NCBI GenBank assembly: GCA_002633025.1
Contig: NMRB01002281.1
Coordinates: forward strand, 1-64,000
Direction: 5' to 3'
Source of the DNA: Notospermus geniculatus
Taxonomy: Eukaryota > Nemertea > Pilidiophora > Heteronemertea > Lineidae
DNA: 64,000 nt
The first letter of the stretch is position 1. Each line of letters opens with the position of its first letter. Of the stretch, positions 31,950 to 42,814 are shown piece after piece. Under the pieces are notes generated by a model that saw only the letters and a list, made by a program, of their open reading frames with translations, ran no database searches and was not told the DNA's origin. Position numbers and translations under genes: made by a program.

Positions 31950-32223
31950 CAGGCGCGGATCGAGAGGGGGGTTGGGGTGTCATGATCCCCCCTCGCCACC
32001 ACCAATTGTTTTTTTTTCTCAATAATTTGCGATATAATAAGCAAAAAAAACGCAAGAATTCTTTTGATACTGAGATGCCAGGAAATCGCGTCTATGGCCT
32101 TCTAGATTCCAAAATTTTCTGGGGGAGGCCCCCCGTCGGTCCAGGCATCTTCGGCGAGAGCCTGCAACACCTGCCCTCGGTGGACCTGACTTCCCTCTGC
32201 CAAAAATCCTGGATCTGCGCCTG
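31950..32223. mobile_element. hAT-like element, 5-bp duplication, nested
   Basis: The ends are CAGGCGCGGATCGAGAGGG and, inverted, CAGGCGCAGATCCAGGATT. TTGGG flanks both sides (31945-31949, 32224-32228). Related internal text (AAAATTTTCTG.GGGAGG.CCCCC) is found near 60340-60365, so the family is repeated in the window. Confidence 0.75.
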
Positions 32224-32244
32224 TTGGGACTATGATGAATCATC

Positions 32245-32400
32245 CTTGGGACGAATTTTCCAGTGACTAATTTTCTGGGAACGAAATTTCTGGGGACCAT
32301 TTTTCCTCGGGGACAAATTTTCCTCAGGGACAAGTTTTCCGGAGATTAATTTTCTGGGGACGAGTTTTCCTAGACATAGTTTTCCTTGGCATACATCAAA
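32245..32400. repeat. Minisatellite, ~20-bp units (GGGGACAAATTTTCC)
   Basis: About seven degenerate units such as GGGGACCATTTTTCCTC and GGGGACGAGTTTTCCT. The frames it opens are low-complexity and not coding. Confidence 0.75.
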
Positions 32401-32645
32401 GAAATTGAAGAAAACTGAATGATTAGTCAACTGAGGAAGGGAAATTATAAGATCAGTATACTCGTATCTTCATGTTAAAATTCCTATATTTTTCCTATAA
32501 TTTTGGCAAATTGTTCCTATAATTCCTACAATAATTTGCTTCGAAGCTGGTGGGAGGCCTGCAAGTTTCCGAAGCCTCACTAGTTGGGGCACTTACCCCC
32601 AGACATTTACCCCCTAGGACACTTACCCCCAGGACTTTTACCCCC

Positions 32646-33094
32646 GGACGCGAATTTTTTTTCCTGAACCTTTCAGTAATGTATTGCGGACTTAGAATAT
32701 TTTCAGTAAAATGAAAATAGCGAGAGAAGAAGCAGTGGAAAAAATCAGGCTCTAGCAGAGACTCGATCCAGGGATCTGCGGTGTGTAAGCCCAACGCTCT
32801 AACCACTAGGCTACCGAGGCAGCCGGCAGCGAGTATGGTGATTCTAAGTCTTATAAAACAAATCTTATGTAATAACCATATAGTGCTACCCCTTACATAA
32901 ACCTTTTCTTTTCTAGCCCTAACCCTAACCCCTACCCTATCCCTAAACCTTACCCCCACGACCCAGTTATCCCCCCACGCGCGTTGAAAAAGTGTTTTAC
33001 TCCAAAGTAAGTGTCCCTCTTACGACTATAATAGTAACTACAAAATGTACAGTGTATTTGCTGAAAGGTTCAGGAAAAAAAAATTTGCGTCCCG
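32646..33094. mobile_element. TIR element containing a tRNA-like segment
   Basis: GGACGCGAATTTTTTTTCCT plus CCTGAACCTTTCAG is matched inverted at 33062-33094 (30 bp with one or two differences). The interior has a tRNA-Val-like segment and a short degenerate CCCTAA block at 32915-32952. Confidence 0.65.
32748..32824 (-). pseudogene. tRNA-Val-like sequence (anticodon region TAC)
   Basis: On the minus strand: A box TAGCCTAGTGGTTAGAG, anticodon region GGCTTACACACC and B box GGATCGAGTCTCT. The T stem and acceptor are imperfect, so it is a pseudogene or SINE head. Confidence 0.5.
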
Positions 33095-33363
33095 CTCACG
33101 GTTTCTGCCAATTTTTCGAGTTCACGAAAACACCAAAATAATCCTTCTGAAGCGATTCACTTCAAAATGGTGCAGTCTATCATGAATTTTAGTTCATGTT
33201 TTGTCATGAGGAATTATGAAATCGAGGAAAAACGATCGAATTTAAGCTGTTTTTATCATGTTTANGTACAGTAGCAGCAACTATGACAACTAACCCAGTT
33301 ACCGTATTCAAACATCTGGTGCTAAATCAAGAGGGTCATCATCCCCAATTATTAAGTCATCAT

Positions 33364-35229
33364 CTATATCCCCAAATATGTTTGACAGAATACCACAAAT
33401 GCGACAAGCATTATCACATAAATAGTTACATTGCACACATCAATGATGTCATCAACATTTGCCAAGCTTTCAAGTTCATCTAAAATGCACTGAATCACAT
33501 CAAAAGTTAATCCATGAATCATTTCCGGTTCCGTGTACACTACTGCTTTTGACAAAATTTCATTATCCAGAGAATTTTTCAAACAAAACAATTCATTGGC
33601 AACTGAGACCCTATCTTCCTCTGAAACTTCACGACGGAAAAAATCCTCCAACTCATCCGACTCTGAAACAGGCACAACACATGGAGAAAACAATTCATAG
33701 CCATTTTTTGCATCATCACAGTGTCCACAAGTGCAGTTTTCAGTGCAGACAGAGCAACAGAGATGATCATGTCAATAATTTATTGTCAAATCTCCTTCAA
33801 ATTTATTTAATGCCTGTTTACGTAAACAATCAGCTTCACTTTTAACAAACTGTATCATTCTAGCATCAACATTGCGAAGTTGCCTGCCAGTGTAAAGCAT
33901 GCATAATTGCATGAGCTTGCCCAGAGGTCGAGCGTCCAGCACGCCCAATCTGTTGTACATAATCATCCACAGTAGCCTACTTGGGGGTCCATAATGGACA
34001 ACAATCTCGCACTTCATATCCAAGCCCATGCCAAGCACTTTCGTTGCAATCACGACCCTCAAATTGGTATCGTCAGAAACAATTTCATGAGCAACATGAT
34101 CTTTTACATCCCTTGGCGTTTTTGAATGAACCATATCAAATGTTCTTTGTGACAGTTCAGCCGGATTTTTCCCAAATACCGTCTGAAATTCATTGTACAA
34201 AAATGAACAATCCTTTATTCTCCTGCAGTAAATGACGGTCCTTGGACAGGTAACTGGATCCTTAAGGGCTTCGAAGAGCCACCTGAAACAACAAACGTCT
34301 TTCACTTTGTACTTTGACAAACGAATGTTTTTCCTGTCTGGAATTTTGTAGACAACTGTTGGTTCACGCAGCACAAATAATTCTTTAATTTTAGCCAAAG
34401 TGGCTTTGCTGGCTGTCGCAGTCAAGCACATCATGGGCACTCGAGGGTACAAGGCCCGTAGGTCACCAACATGACTGAAGTACTCCCTGAAGGCAGTCCT
34501 CCTATCACGGCTCAGCCCCCTGCAAAAGAAAGGGAGATAAATAATTTTCAGCGTCGTTCATTTCATTTTCAATTTTTTTGCTGTCGAGCGATTTTTCAAC
34601 CAGTCACTTCCTACAAAAAACAATGAATGTTCAAGTATACAAACCATGAAACAGTTGTGTGAACTTCATCAAACACAATTGTCTTCACTCGTTCTTTGTA
34701 GAGATCCCACCGAAGTACCTTGGCGATGTGTCTATCACTCAGAAATTGTTCCGGATTTCCCAGAACATACCTGTAAGAAAGAACAACATCGTTTGGTAAA
34801 ATAACAAATAAATCCAAGAGTTATGTTGAATAAACTATTCCATTCATACAATAACCTGGAATAACAGTACCTAACCTGAAAATTATCTTGATCAAATTCA
34901 GAAACGTACCTGAACTTTCCAAGCTGAAGATCCAATGTGGAATAGCTTTCTTTCTCCCCGAGGTATGCTGCCGAAATATTCAACGTCCGCAACTTTTGAA
35001 GTTCGGCCTTCAATAGGAAAGCCAAAGGCGATACAAGAAGGACAATGGCATCATCATCGTCAGATATCGTGGTTATTGTCTCAAAACAAAGTGACTTGCC
35101 AAAGCCAGTTGGCAAGCTGGCGACTGTGTCTCTCCCATTTATGATAGATGTAATCGCTTCTTTCTGTTCAGCTTTAAGAGATGGTATTTTGAACACTTTA
35201 CAAATTTTCTTCTCCTGATCACAGTCCAT
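33364..35229 (-). pseudogene. RecQ-like DNA helicase, three exons, disrupted
   Basis: Proposed exons (minus): 35229-34910, 34770-34645, 34519-33364. The junctions use GTACGT and GTTTGT donors and TACAG and TGCAG acceptors, and phase is kept. Exon 1 has the KAEQKEAI motif 0 and LPTGFGKSLCF (Walker A, Lys). Exon 2 has VFDEVHTTVSW (motif II, DEVH). Exon 3 has CLTATAS (III), VIYCRR (IV) and ATKVLGMGLD (V). Motif VI (YVQQIGRAGRS) is present at about 33970-33905 but out of frame, between two compensating frameshifts; the second is a tandem ATGC duplication at 33897-33904. An in-frame TGA (33774-33772) precedes HDHLCCSVCTENCTCGHC, the cysteine-rich motif expected after the helicase core. The frame then runs to 33364. 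ATP-driven 3'-5' unwinding is known for the family; this copy should lack a usable arginine finger. Exon 1 may continue upstream, since an acceptor-like TTTTTCAGGG lies at about 35250. Confidence 0.75.
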
Positions 35230-36124
35230 GATACTGGTAGGCCAACAGGTTGAGCCATCCCTGAAAAAGATGCGAGTTATCGAAATGAGATTTTAATTAA
35301 TTCTATCACTCTCACAGGGCAGGCCTAGACATAGCTAGTCACAGCAGCATTTTATATGACAGAGGGCACAATAGGGCCTACTCTGCATTTACTTAAATTT
35401 ATGGAATTCATCCATCCATGGTCCCTGCACGTTCGTGATGTATCATAGGCCTACAGTCCAGATTTGTGGTCGAGACACATGTACACAGATACTAGCCTAG
35501 GCCTACACGAGCGAGGAAACTTCTACTAGGCCTACCCTGGCCTACCACATCAACAATAGTCAATAGCCTAGCGATTATAGGCCTACTAATCGTAATGCAC
35601 TGCCAGCGCCAGCATCTAGGTCTAGCATGGACTGAGTACAGTCAGACTCAGAAAGAGTGGTGATAGGCCCTATCCAGTGTCATTTCTTCTGATGTTGTCG
35701 CATTTATTTTAGTTAAAAATACCAAACTGACACTCGTTGTCATATCTCCGCAGTCCACACAGCACAGATGCCTTTTTCCTCATTTGCAGCGTCAATTTTC
35801 TATCATTTTGACACTCTTTTTACATGTTTTACCTACCAGAATGATGAACAATACAGAATGAGATCCACCTCCTGATCAGCTGACCGGAACGTGCCTCGAG
35901 GTCAAGGACAGTATTTGAATTTGAATTTGAATTTATCCTCGTACCTAAGTTCGATGCTCTGTGCATTAACCCGCACTTACGGATTTGTCGATATCCTGCT
36001 AGTGAGGTTAAAAAGTTTCAAGGCAGACCAGGATCTGGGGAATTACATCATCCACAGAAATAACGACCAATCAAAAGTGTGCCAGATTTTCCCTAGTAGA
36101 TTGCTTTCGGGAAATTTCATTCGC
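35230..36124. other. No gene seen; cluster of TAGGCCTA words
   Basis: AGGCCTA/TAGGCC words occur at least seven times between 35320 and 35590. TTTGAATTTGAATTTGAATTT lies at 35913-35933. If the helicase was once expressed, its promoter would be here. Confidence 0.4.
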
Positions 36125-36245
36125 CGAGACGGGCGTTGTGGTCGTCGGTACGCTAGCCGCTGATTTTGCTGCTTGCTTTCCCAGTCGTTTGTGGAGTGTA
36201 GCGCGGCGGCCGGAGCGACACAACGACTGGGTCCCGAGTCTAGCT
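36125..36245. repeat. Dispersed repeat, copy 2 (pair at 1418-1540)
   Basis: This is the reverse complement of the copy near the window start, with GCGGCTAGCGTACCGACGA and ACTCGGGACCCAGTCGTTG shared when inverted. The GC-rich block 36246-36540 after it contains several inverted GATTTTC/GAAAATC words and no gene. Confidence 0.65.
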
Positions 36246-36614
36246 GGTGTCTGTCGGATTTTGTTCCGACGAGTTGAAAATGGTTGGCCGATACCGTATA
36301 TTCCCCCACCGATTTCCCAGCGGGTATCGGCCCGGCAATCCGGCGATTTTGAAAATCGGCCTCCGATTGACATCGGAGGGGAATCGGTCGCGCACCCGTG
36401 GGCGCACCTGTCGGACTTTGACCAGTGTCCGGAGGATGTCTGGGCCCCCTGATGACGGCCGAAAATCGTCCGACCTACTCGGTGCCTGGTAGGGAGGAGG
36501 CTGACCGGTGGCTGGTGGGACCCCGATGGGCGTGTCAAGGATTATGAAGGATCACTAGCGCCAGCCGCTAGTCGCCGCAAGAAAATAACTCCGAGTTATT
36601 TTCTTCCGATCACG

Positions 36615-36835
36615 TACGCGGCGCGCTACCGAGCTCAGGAAAGCCGTAGATATCCTCGGGCCACCGGCCGGCAACCCGTCATTTCCCCCCTTTTTAGCCC
36701 GTACGGTGGAGATGCGACTGTACATGTAGTATAAGCGGCGCGCTACCGACCTCAGGACAGCGGTAGATATTCTCGGGCCATCGGCCGGCAACCCGTATTT
36801 TCCCCCTTTTTAGCTCGTTCGGGCGTCGCAAACAC
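36615..36835. repeat. Two tandem ~115-bp units
   Basis: GCGGCGCGCTACCGA, CTCAGGA, GTAGATAT.CTCGGGCCA and CGGCCGGCAACCCGT recur at 36618 and 36734. Confidence 0.75.
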
Positions 36836-36907
36836 ATACTTGGCAGCATCGGTGGAAATGTGACTCAGGCATTAGCGAGCGCTTTGCTACGAAAGCCCAG
36901 AAGGCTC

Positions 36908-37150
36908 ATGCGAAATTCAAAATTCAAAATTCGACTGCGAAATTCAGAACTCGACTGCGAAATTCAAAACTCGACTGCGAAATTCAAAACTCGACTGCCA
37001 AATTGAAAACTCGACTGCGAAATTGAAAACTCAACTGCGAAATTCAAAACTCTGCTGCGAAATTCAAAACTCGGCTGTGAAATTCAAAACTCGACTGCGA
37101 AATTCAAAACTCAACTGCGAAATTCAAAACTCGGCTGCGAAATTCAAAAT
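36908..37150. repeat. 20-bp tandem array in the left foldback arm
   Basis: Twelve or so units of CGACTGCGAAATTCAAAACT; the variable position is CGACT/CGGCT/CAACT. The right arm has about five units (38810-38915), so the two arms have expanded or contracted independently. Confidence 0.85.
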
Positions 37151-37536
37151 TCAGTCAAGCCAATCAGAGCCCTTCTTACATCCACTGAAATGACGACATT
37201 CGTACACTATGGCAAGCCAAAGCGGGAAAAATGTCAGAACTGAGATTATATCGTCAGAAACAATATTCTTTGGTCAAGACTGCAAGAATATGGTCAGAAT
37301 AATCAAATTCTTACAAGAACATTCATAATTATTATGTTACCAGAATCGCCAGATTATACTATCAGATTTGATAATACGGCCAGGACGCCAAATTGCTGTC
37401 AGAACTGAGAAAAAATGACCAGCATATTTTGATGACAACATAAATAGCGTGTTCGATTACTTGCACCGGCCAGGCACCGGCTAGCACTTTCTCAGACATG
37501 CGCACTGGAGGCCAATAAAAGAACGCTGTTGTGTTA

Positions 37537-38194
37537 AGGCCTGTCTACACGATCATACTTTTGTTCAAAACATCATCATACACTTGTATGATGATGTATG
37601 ACGATGTCCAAGCTTGTTGTGGATTTCCTTCTACACAATGCAGCTAAAATTTTGAACATCATCATATATCATCCTACATTGTTCAAAACAGCATCAACAA
37701 CTTGTATGATGATGTTCAAGTTTGTTGTGGATTTCGATCTACAGTCCAACATTCATGGACATTTGTATGATGAAGTATGATGGAGAAAGGATGATGTTGG
37801 ATGCTGTTCAAGTTTGTTGGGAAACCATCCACACGATCACATGTGTCCATGAACATCATCATACAAGTTTTTTGGGATGTTGTGCGTTTGTTGGGAAGAT
37901 GAAACATGCAGCTAAAAATTTGAACATCATCATACATGTTCAAGTTTCTTGGGAAAACAGTCCACACGATCATACATTTGTCCATGAACATCATCATACA
38001 GATGTATGATGGTGGTTTGGACAAATGTTTGATCGAGTAGACGGGCCTTAAAAATTTGAACATCATCATATATGTTGGTTGCTATTCACGTTTGTTGCGA
38101 AAACAATCAACACGATCAAACATCTGTCCATGAACATCATCATACAAATGTATGATGATGTTTTGAACAAATGTATGATCGTGTAGACGGGCCT
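37537..38194. mobile_element. PIF/Harbinger-like element, TTA duplication
   Basis: The ends are AGGCCTGTCTACACGATCAT and, inverted, AGGCCCGTCTACACGATCAT. TTA flanks both sides (37534-37536, 38195-38197). The family E copy at 30328-30345 (ACTCGTGTCTAACATGACAG) is the empty site, inverted. The body is made of CATCATCATAC and GTCCATGAACATCATC words in both orientations and has no coding sequence. Confidence 0.85.
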
Positions 38195-39099
38195 TTAGAC
38201 ACGAGTAAAGTGTCATGGCGGATGCGCTCTGATTGGCTGAGTGCGTTCATCATGACACTTTACTCGACATCCTAGGTTTCCTTCTGGGGCCCCGGTTTCC
38301 TCCTACATATCGTTAATATAGCCCAATATTGTTTGATGAGTAGCTGTAATGCGGCGAAAATAACTTTATTCACTGGAGTATTTTCTCCGTGAGGAGGTCA
38401 CGTGATTTCCACTGAGAAAAGTTTATTCCACGGAGATAAGTACCGGTATCGGAAAAATAAAAATATCAAATGAGAAAAATGGCCCTTATGGACCACCGTA
38501 CAATAGACTATGCGTATGACGTCATCAATATCCGCTGGTCATGTTTCTCAGTTGACAGCAATTTGGCGTCCTGACCGTATTATCAAATCTGATACATGTA
38601 GTATAATCTGGCGATTCTGATAACATAATGAATGTTCTTGTAAGAATTTGATTATTCTGACCATATTCTTGCAGTCTTGACCAAAGAATATTGTTTCTGA
38701 CGATATAATCTCAGTTCTGACATTTTTTCCGCTTTGGCTTGCCATAGTGTACGAATGTCGTCATTTCAGTGGATGTAAGAAGGGCTCTGATTGGCCTGAC
38801 TGAATTTTGAATTTCGTAGCCGAGTTTTGAATTTCGCAGCCGGGTTTTGAATTTCGCAGCCGAGTTTTGAATTTCGCAGCCGAGTTTTGAATTTCGCAGT
38901 CGAATTTTTAAATTTTGAATTTCGCATGAGCCTTCTGGGCTTTCGTACTTTGCGGTTCACTGCAGGGTTGTGACGAGTTAATATCGATCCACAATCAGAG
39001 TGCGTCTCAACATAATGCATGCGCCCTTCTGGGAATCCCAAAACCCGAGGCCAGGCTACCCATACAATGCTATCGGATATCGCACGCCGGAGTGGACAT

Positions 39100-39362
39100 T
39101 ATTCTGAATTAATATCCGCGTTAATTCAAACAAATTAATGTCTACATTAAATCGACCAATAGGGTTTGATTTTTATATGTGGACATTAAATTGATTTAAT
39201 GTCCACATTAAATCGATTTAATACCACCATTAAATCGATTTAATGTCCACAATAAATCGAAATCTGCTACTTCCGCCGATAAATACACAATTTACCAATC
39301 AGAGGAGCGTTTTTAGCGGCGGATGTGCATGGGCGCGAATTAATGTCCACATAAAATGGAAT
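39100..39362. repeat. AT-rich MITE-like block of TTAAATCGATTTAATGTCCAC units
   Basis: GTCCACATTAAATCGATTTA-type words repeat in both orientations between 39140 and 39260, with GAATTAATGTCCAC at the right edge. An ambiguous base at 39363 marks a draft-quality junction. Confidence 0.55.
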
Positions 39363-39363
39363 N

Positions 39364-39515
39364 CCGATCGCGAGGCTGTAATTACTTGAGTCATTTCATA
39401 ACGGATCGCCGTCGCTAAAGTACGCTGGACTATGAATCAATTCCGCCAAGTCGGCGTCCAGATTTGATCGGGCGTTGGACGCCGATGGTCTTGCGTCGAA
39501 GTATAAACTAGGCTA
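39364..39515. repeat. Dispersed repeat, copy 1 (pair at 47738-47882)
   Basis: CCGATCGCGAGGCTGTAATT, AAAGTACGCTGGACT and AGTCGGCGTCCAGATTTGAT are shared, in the same orientation, with the block near 47.8 kb. Related GGCGTC..ACGCA words continue to 40140. Confidence 0.75.
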
Positions 39516-39918
39516 AAGTCGTGTTGATTCATACTCCAGCGTGCCTCTGCGATTGTCATCGGCGTCAGGACGCACGACTCCTTGGCGAGCGATTTTTAAG
39601 AGTTCAACCAATTTGAACTCTCTGCGTCCGATCGCGGCGACCTACCAATGAATGAAGAGTTTTGTGGTCATGGGATCAACTAGGCTCATGTTTATGCATC
39701 GAAAGGCACTGAATTCAAATGCCGCGGCAGTATTACAGAGTTGAAAATAGGTTACGCCGTTGTTACGTAATGACCCATGTAACTAAAAATTATCGCGAGA
39801 ACATTCACACTCCAGCGGTGGGACGCGGACAAAATCGTACGACGGGATCGGCGTCCAACGCAAGGACGCGCGTCGGACGCAAGCGATGGTCGTGTGTCCA
39901 AGTATAAACTAGGCTTTA
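39516..39918. other. No gene seen; GCGTCCGATCG-type repeat remnants
   Basis: CGTCGGACGCAAGCGATGGT and related words recur at about 39600, 39860 and 40080. A long plus-strand frame (39894-40469) crosses these repeats and the MITE at 39919 and is not credible as a gene. Confidence 0.45.
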
Positions 39919-40058
39919 GGGTGGGTATACACTACACGCGATTCGTCCAACGCATGCGATGGTTCTTTGTTATTTCATGCCGCAATGCTTCCCGAACAAA
40001 AGGAATTCGCCTGCGATTGCAAATCGCTTGGCGAATCGCTTCTAGTGTGCACCCACCC
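39919..40058. mobile_element. 140-bp PIF/Harbinger-like MITE, TTA duplication
   Basis: The ends are GGGTGGGTATACACTA and, inverted, GGGTGGGTGCACACTA; TTA flanks both sides (39916-39918, 40059-40061). It is near-palindromic inside (GCGATTCG / CGAATCGC). Confidence 0.8.
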
Positions 40059-40721
40059 TTAATCGTACGACGGGGTAGGCGTCGAACGCAAGATCGCGCG
40101 TCGGTCGCCAGCGATGGTCGTGCGTCGAAGTTTAAACAAGGCTTAAAAGTTAAAGCCTCCTGCGGCATTTACGGCTACCCTCGTCCCGACAGCGATCATC
40201 CAGGGCAAATTACTCGGCACACGAACAATTTTAAGGAACCAGGCCTACACACCGATACCTTTGTACACAACGCCTATCTAATAACACCCGCATGCGCACT
40301 GAGTACCAGCGTAGTTCGACGATCGCCGAATGTCTACGCCACAGTACTGTACATTGAGAGTGAAGACCCAAAACCTCCTTTCGAGCCTCCCAAAAGTCAC
40401 TCAAAAGGTCAATCACACGGAAAATACGATGAAAACCAAGTTTCACATCCAAAAATGATCCCAAACTGAGTGAAATTAACTTCGTAAGTAACAATGACCA
40501 CGGTATTTCCACTTTTTCTGGACAGCCGGCGGCACCGCGCCACTCTCCAACCCAGGAATAAACTACGTTATCGGCGAATTGACCCGATATACTACATACA
40601 TTTTGTAATGCATTTTTGTAGTTCGTCTTACTGCCGCTAGATGGATCCGTCTAGGTCGGCAGTCAATACCGTGCTTCTTCAAAAATTATCTGATCCCCAT
40701 CTATTCTGACCGCGTATGCTT
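40059..40721. other. No gene seen
   Basis: Repeat remnants to about 40145, then unassigned sequence. The open frames lack recognisable domains. Confidence 0.4.
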
Positions 40722-41034
40722 TTTAGCTCACCTCTGTGAGGTGAGCTTCTCCCATGGTGTGTCGTCCGTCGTCGTCGTCGTCGTCGTCCGTCGTCGTCGT
40801 TAACAGGGGTGGCACGTTTCTAAACCGCTTGGGTTACAAACTTGAAATTTGGTGTACAGGTACCCTATGGTAAAAACTATCTCTGGACCGAAACTTAGCG
40901 CCACTGTTTATACACTGTGGCCTGTAGGTGGCGCTTTGCAAAAACCTTCTTTTGGCCGTATCTCCTNTGGCAATATCTCAGGTCCTATTGATCATGTTGA
41001 TAGAACTCTCGTATTTGAATACATGTAGGGCCTA
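40722..41034 (+). repeat. Family B relative with (GTC)n tract
   Basis: TTTTAGCTCACCTCTGTGAG, a (CGT)n stretch at 40760-40800, GGCACGTTTCTAAACCGCTT and GTAGGTGGCGCTTTGCAAAA match the family B plan but are clearly divergent. The copy is broken at 41034 by the next element. Confidence 0.7.
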
Positions 41035-41400
41035 CACTCATGGAAAAAAGAAAATGGACAGCAGTTTTTCTTGAGTATCTCCAAACCACTGCGATGTAGG
41101 AGACAGCCTAACGTATGTGATAGCAAATTTTCCTGGCTATCTGATGATGTCAAAGTCCAGAAAATCCGGTGAAATCCACCTTTGAGAGAAGACATTTTGT
41201 AAAGTCATGTTTTTCTTTACTTTTTTCTTTGCAGGTTTTCACAGAAAATTTTTATAGGAGTGTGCTCCTCTCATCGAGAGGTTTCATATCACATCTTAAA
41301 ATTTGCTATCACGCACATATGTTAGGCTCAGTCTCCTACATCGCAATGGTTTGGAGATATTCAAGAAAAACTGCTGTCCATTTACTTTTTTCCATAAGTG
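41035..41400. mobile_element. mariner-like MITE with ~100-bp TIRs
   Basis: The ends are CACTCATGGAAAAAAGAAAA and, inverted, CACTTATGGAAAAAAGTAAA; TA flanks both sides. The arms stay similar for about 100 bp (GGACAGCAGTTTTTCTTGA, CGATGTAGGAGAC). The 3' side of the 46-47 kb inverted repeat carries the same end text. Confidence 0.75.
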
Positions 41401-42557
41401 TACAACTGTTGTCGATGCTAAACAATAATCCTTTTGTTGGTTTGATGAAGATGAAAGTACCTCCCATAACAATAAAAGATGACACACAATATTGCTGTAC
41501 AATGTAAGTTCAATTGATAAAAGTCAGGATTAAAATGTATACACACCCATCACGAAGTTGTTTGCGATTGAAAAGTGTATTCGATTGTAAATAGGAAGGA
41601 TATCGAGGACAACCGACCTCATTAGGCGCCAATGTAACCAAAGAGAATTTGTAAACTGCGGGGAAGAGTAAGATCGAATCCATCTTACTGTGTTCTTTGA
41701 CAAACATTCCGACATTAGACTAAGAGACGCTTTGCTTCGTTACCATGCAGTTCGGAAAGACTTTGTAGAACACTGCTGCCTATTTCAGCGAAAACGGTAG
41801 AGCCATGCACTCCGTCGCACTCTACCGTATCATGGGCGCCGGTAGTGAAGAAGCGTGACCGCCTAACATCCTAGTTGCATCCGCATATTGAATAGTCCCG
41901 TGAACGACGACAATTTTGTTCGTAATTCAAAATACATCGTGTACATCGCTGCTGAGTATATTTACCCCATCATTAAACAGGCGTTTGTAGCAGGTTTTTT
42001 CAGTGTTATTGGTGATCTACTTGATAACGACATCTTGCAGTTTTCCGGCCATTTTGTTTGTCACATGACCAGATGCGATCACATGACCTCTGAAAATATG
42101 TAGTCCCTGCAGCATGGCGGCCATAATACGTCAGAGTCAAAGACCACGAAAGTCATGACTCTGTAGTTCAGAATGCACTCTGTCCGTGATTTTGTAACAA
42201 AACCCATTACGTTATGGCTGTTGGTACCGGTGTAATCCCTTTTTCTTTGGGGCCGGTTAAACAAAACCTGTAAGTTGCAAGCAGTTAACCCCCCCCCCCT
42301 CTTTTCTTGACATGTTTCCAGCACGTAGGAAATATACTAAGTAAGGACCATAACGAACAAGTGCTTACGACTGGAAGCAACTACCAGCAATGGCGTTTCC
42401 GGCAACGGTTGGCAACTACTTGTAACCAGCAGCAAACATGGCAAATGATCAGATGCTCAAACAGGCCGATGTACGCGCACCGGAAACGCCATTGCCGACC
42501 GTTGCCGCTAGTTCCAGCCAGTTGCTCATGTTCTACTCGTTCCCGACCGTTACTTCC
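41401..42557. other. No gene seen
   Basis: The stretch has a weak inverted pair around 42370-42550 (GGCAACGGTTGGCAAC / GCCGACCGTTGCCG) and otherwise short frames only. Confidence 0.4.
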
Positions 42558-42814
42558 CAGGGCCGGATCCAGGGTTTAGAGATTTGGGGGGGGGGAGCAC
42601 AACCCTGAGGGCGAAGCCCTCAGTTGGCGCGCACCGCAGGGGCCCTGGGGCCTCCCCCGGGAAAATTTGAAAAATCAAAGCTCTGAGATGCGATTTCCCA
42701 GGATCTTAGACATGAAATACACTAGACGATTTCCAAAAAGTGCAGTGAAAAATCATTGCCCCTCAAAAAATAGGGGGGCACGTGCCCCTGTGCCCCCCTC
42801 TGGATCCGGGCCTG
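42558..42814. mobile_element. hAT-like MITE, 5-bp duplication
   Basis: The ends are CAGGGCCGGATCCAGGG and, inverted, CAGGCCCGGATCCAGAGG. CTTCC flanks both sides (42553-42557, 42815-42819). The interior has a long G run at 42583-42594. Confidence 0.75.

Larger units (their letters stand above)
31689..32561. mobile_element. hAT-like element, 6-bp duplication, hosting another element
   Basis: The ends are CAGGCCTCCCACTGTTCC and, inverted, CAGGCCTCCCACCAGC. CAAGTT flanks both sides (31683-31688, 32562-32567). The body is TCCTATAATTCCTATAT repeats. It contains the element at 31950-32223 and a minisatellite at 32245-32400. No coding sequence. Confidence 0.75.
36888..38947. mobile_element. Foldback transposon with tandem-repeat arms
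   Basis: The outer ends are TACGAAAGCCCAGAAGGCTC and its exact inverse. CTTTGC flanks both sides (36882-36887, 38948-38953). The left arm (to about 37434) starts with ~12 units of a 20-bp repeat (CGACTGCGAAATTCAAAACT). The right arm (from about 38530) ends with ~5 inverted units. Between array and centre both arms share ~290 bp (TCACTGAAATGACGACATTC-like text, AATATTCTTTGGTCAAGACT). The centre is filled by family E text and the element at 37537. Long inverted arms built on short tandem repeats are the layout of Drosophila FB/Galileo and sea-urchin TU foldback elements. No transposase is present. Confidence 0.85.

Noticed and set aside
32748-32824. Functional tRNA-Val gene
   Set aside because: Stem pairing is imperfect and the segment lies inside a transposon; a pseudogene or SINE head is more likely.
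32915-32952. Telomere-like CCCTAA words
   Set aside because: Only a few degenerate units inside a TIR element; too short to claim an interstitial telomere.
36908-37150. Regular 20-bp repeats resembling a CRISPR array
   Set aside because: The units are contiguous with no unique spacers, and an inverted array sits at the other end of a transposon with target duplications. The context is animal.
39894-40469. 191-codon plus-strand open frame
   Set aside because: It runs through GCGTCC-type repeat remnants and across the complete 140-bp MITE at 39919-40058; no domain or signal is seen.
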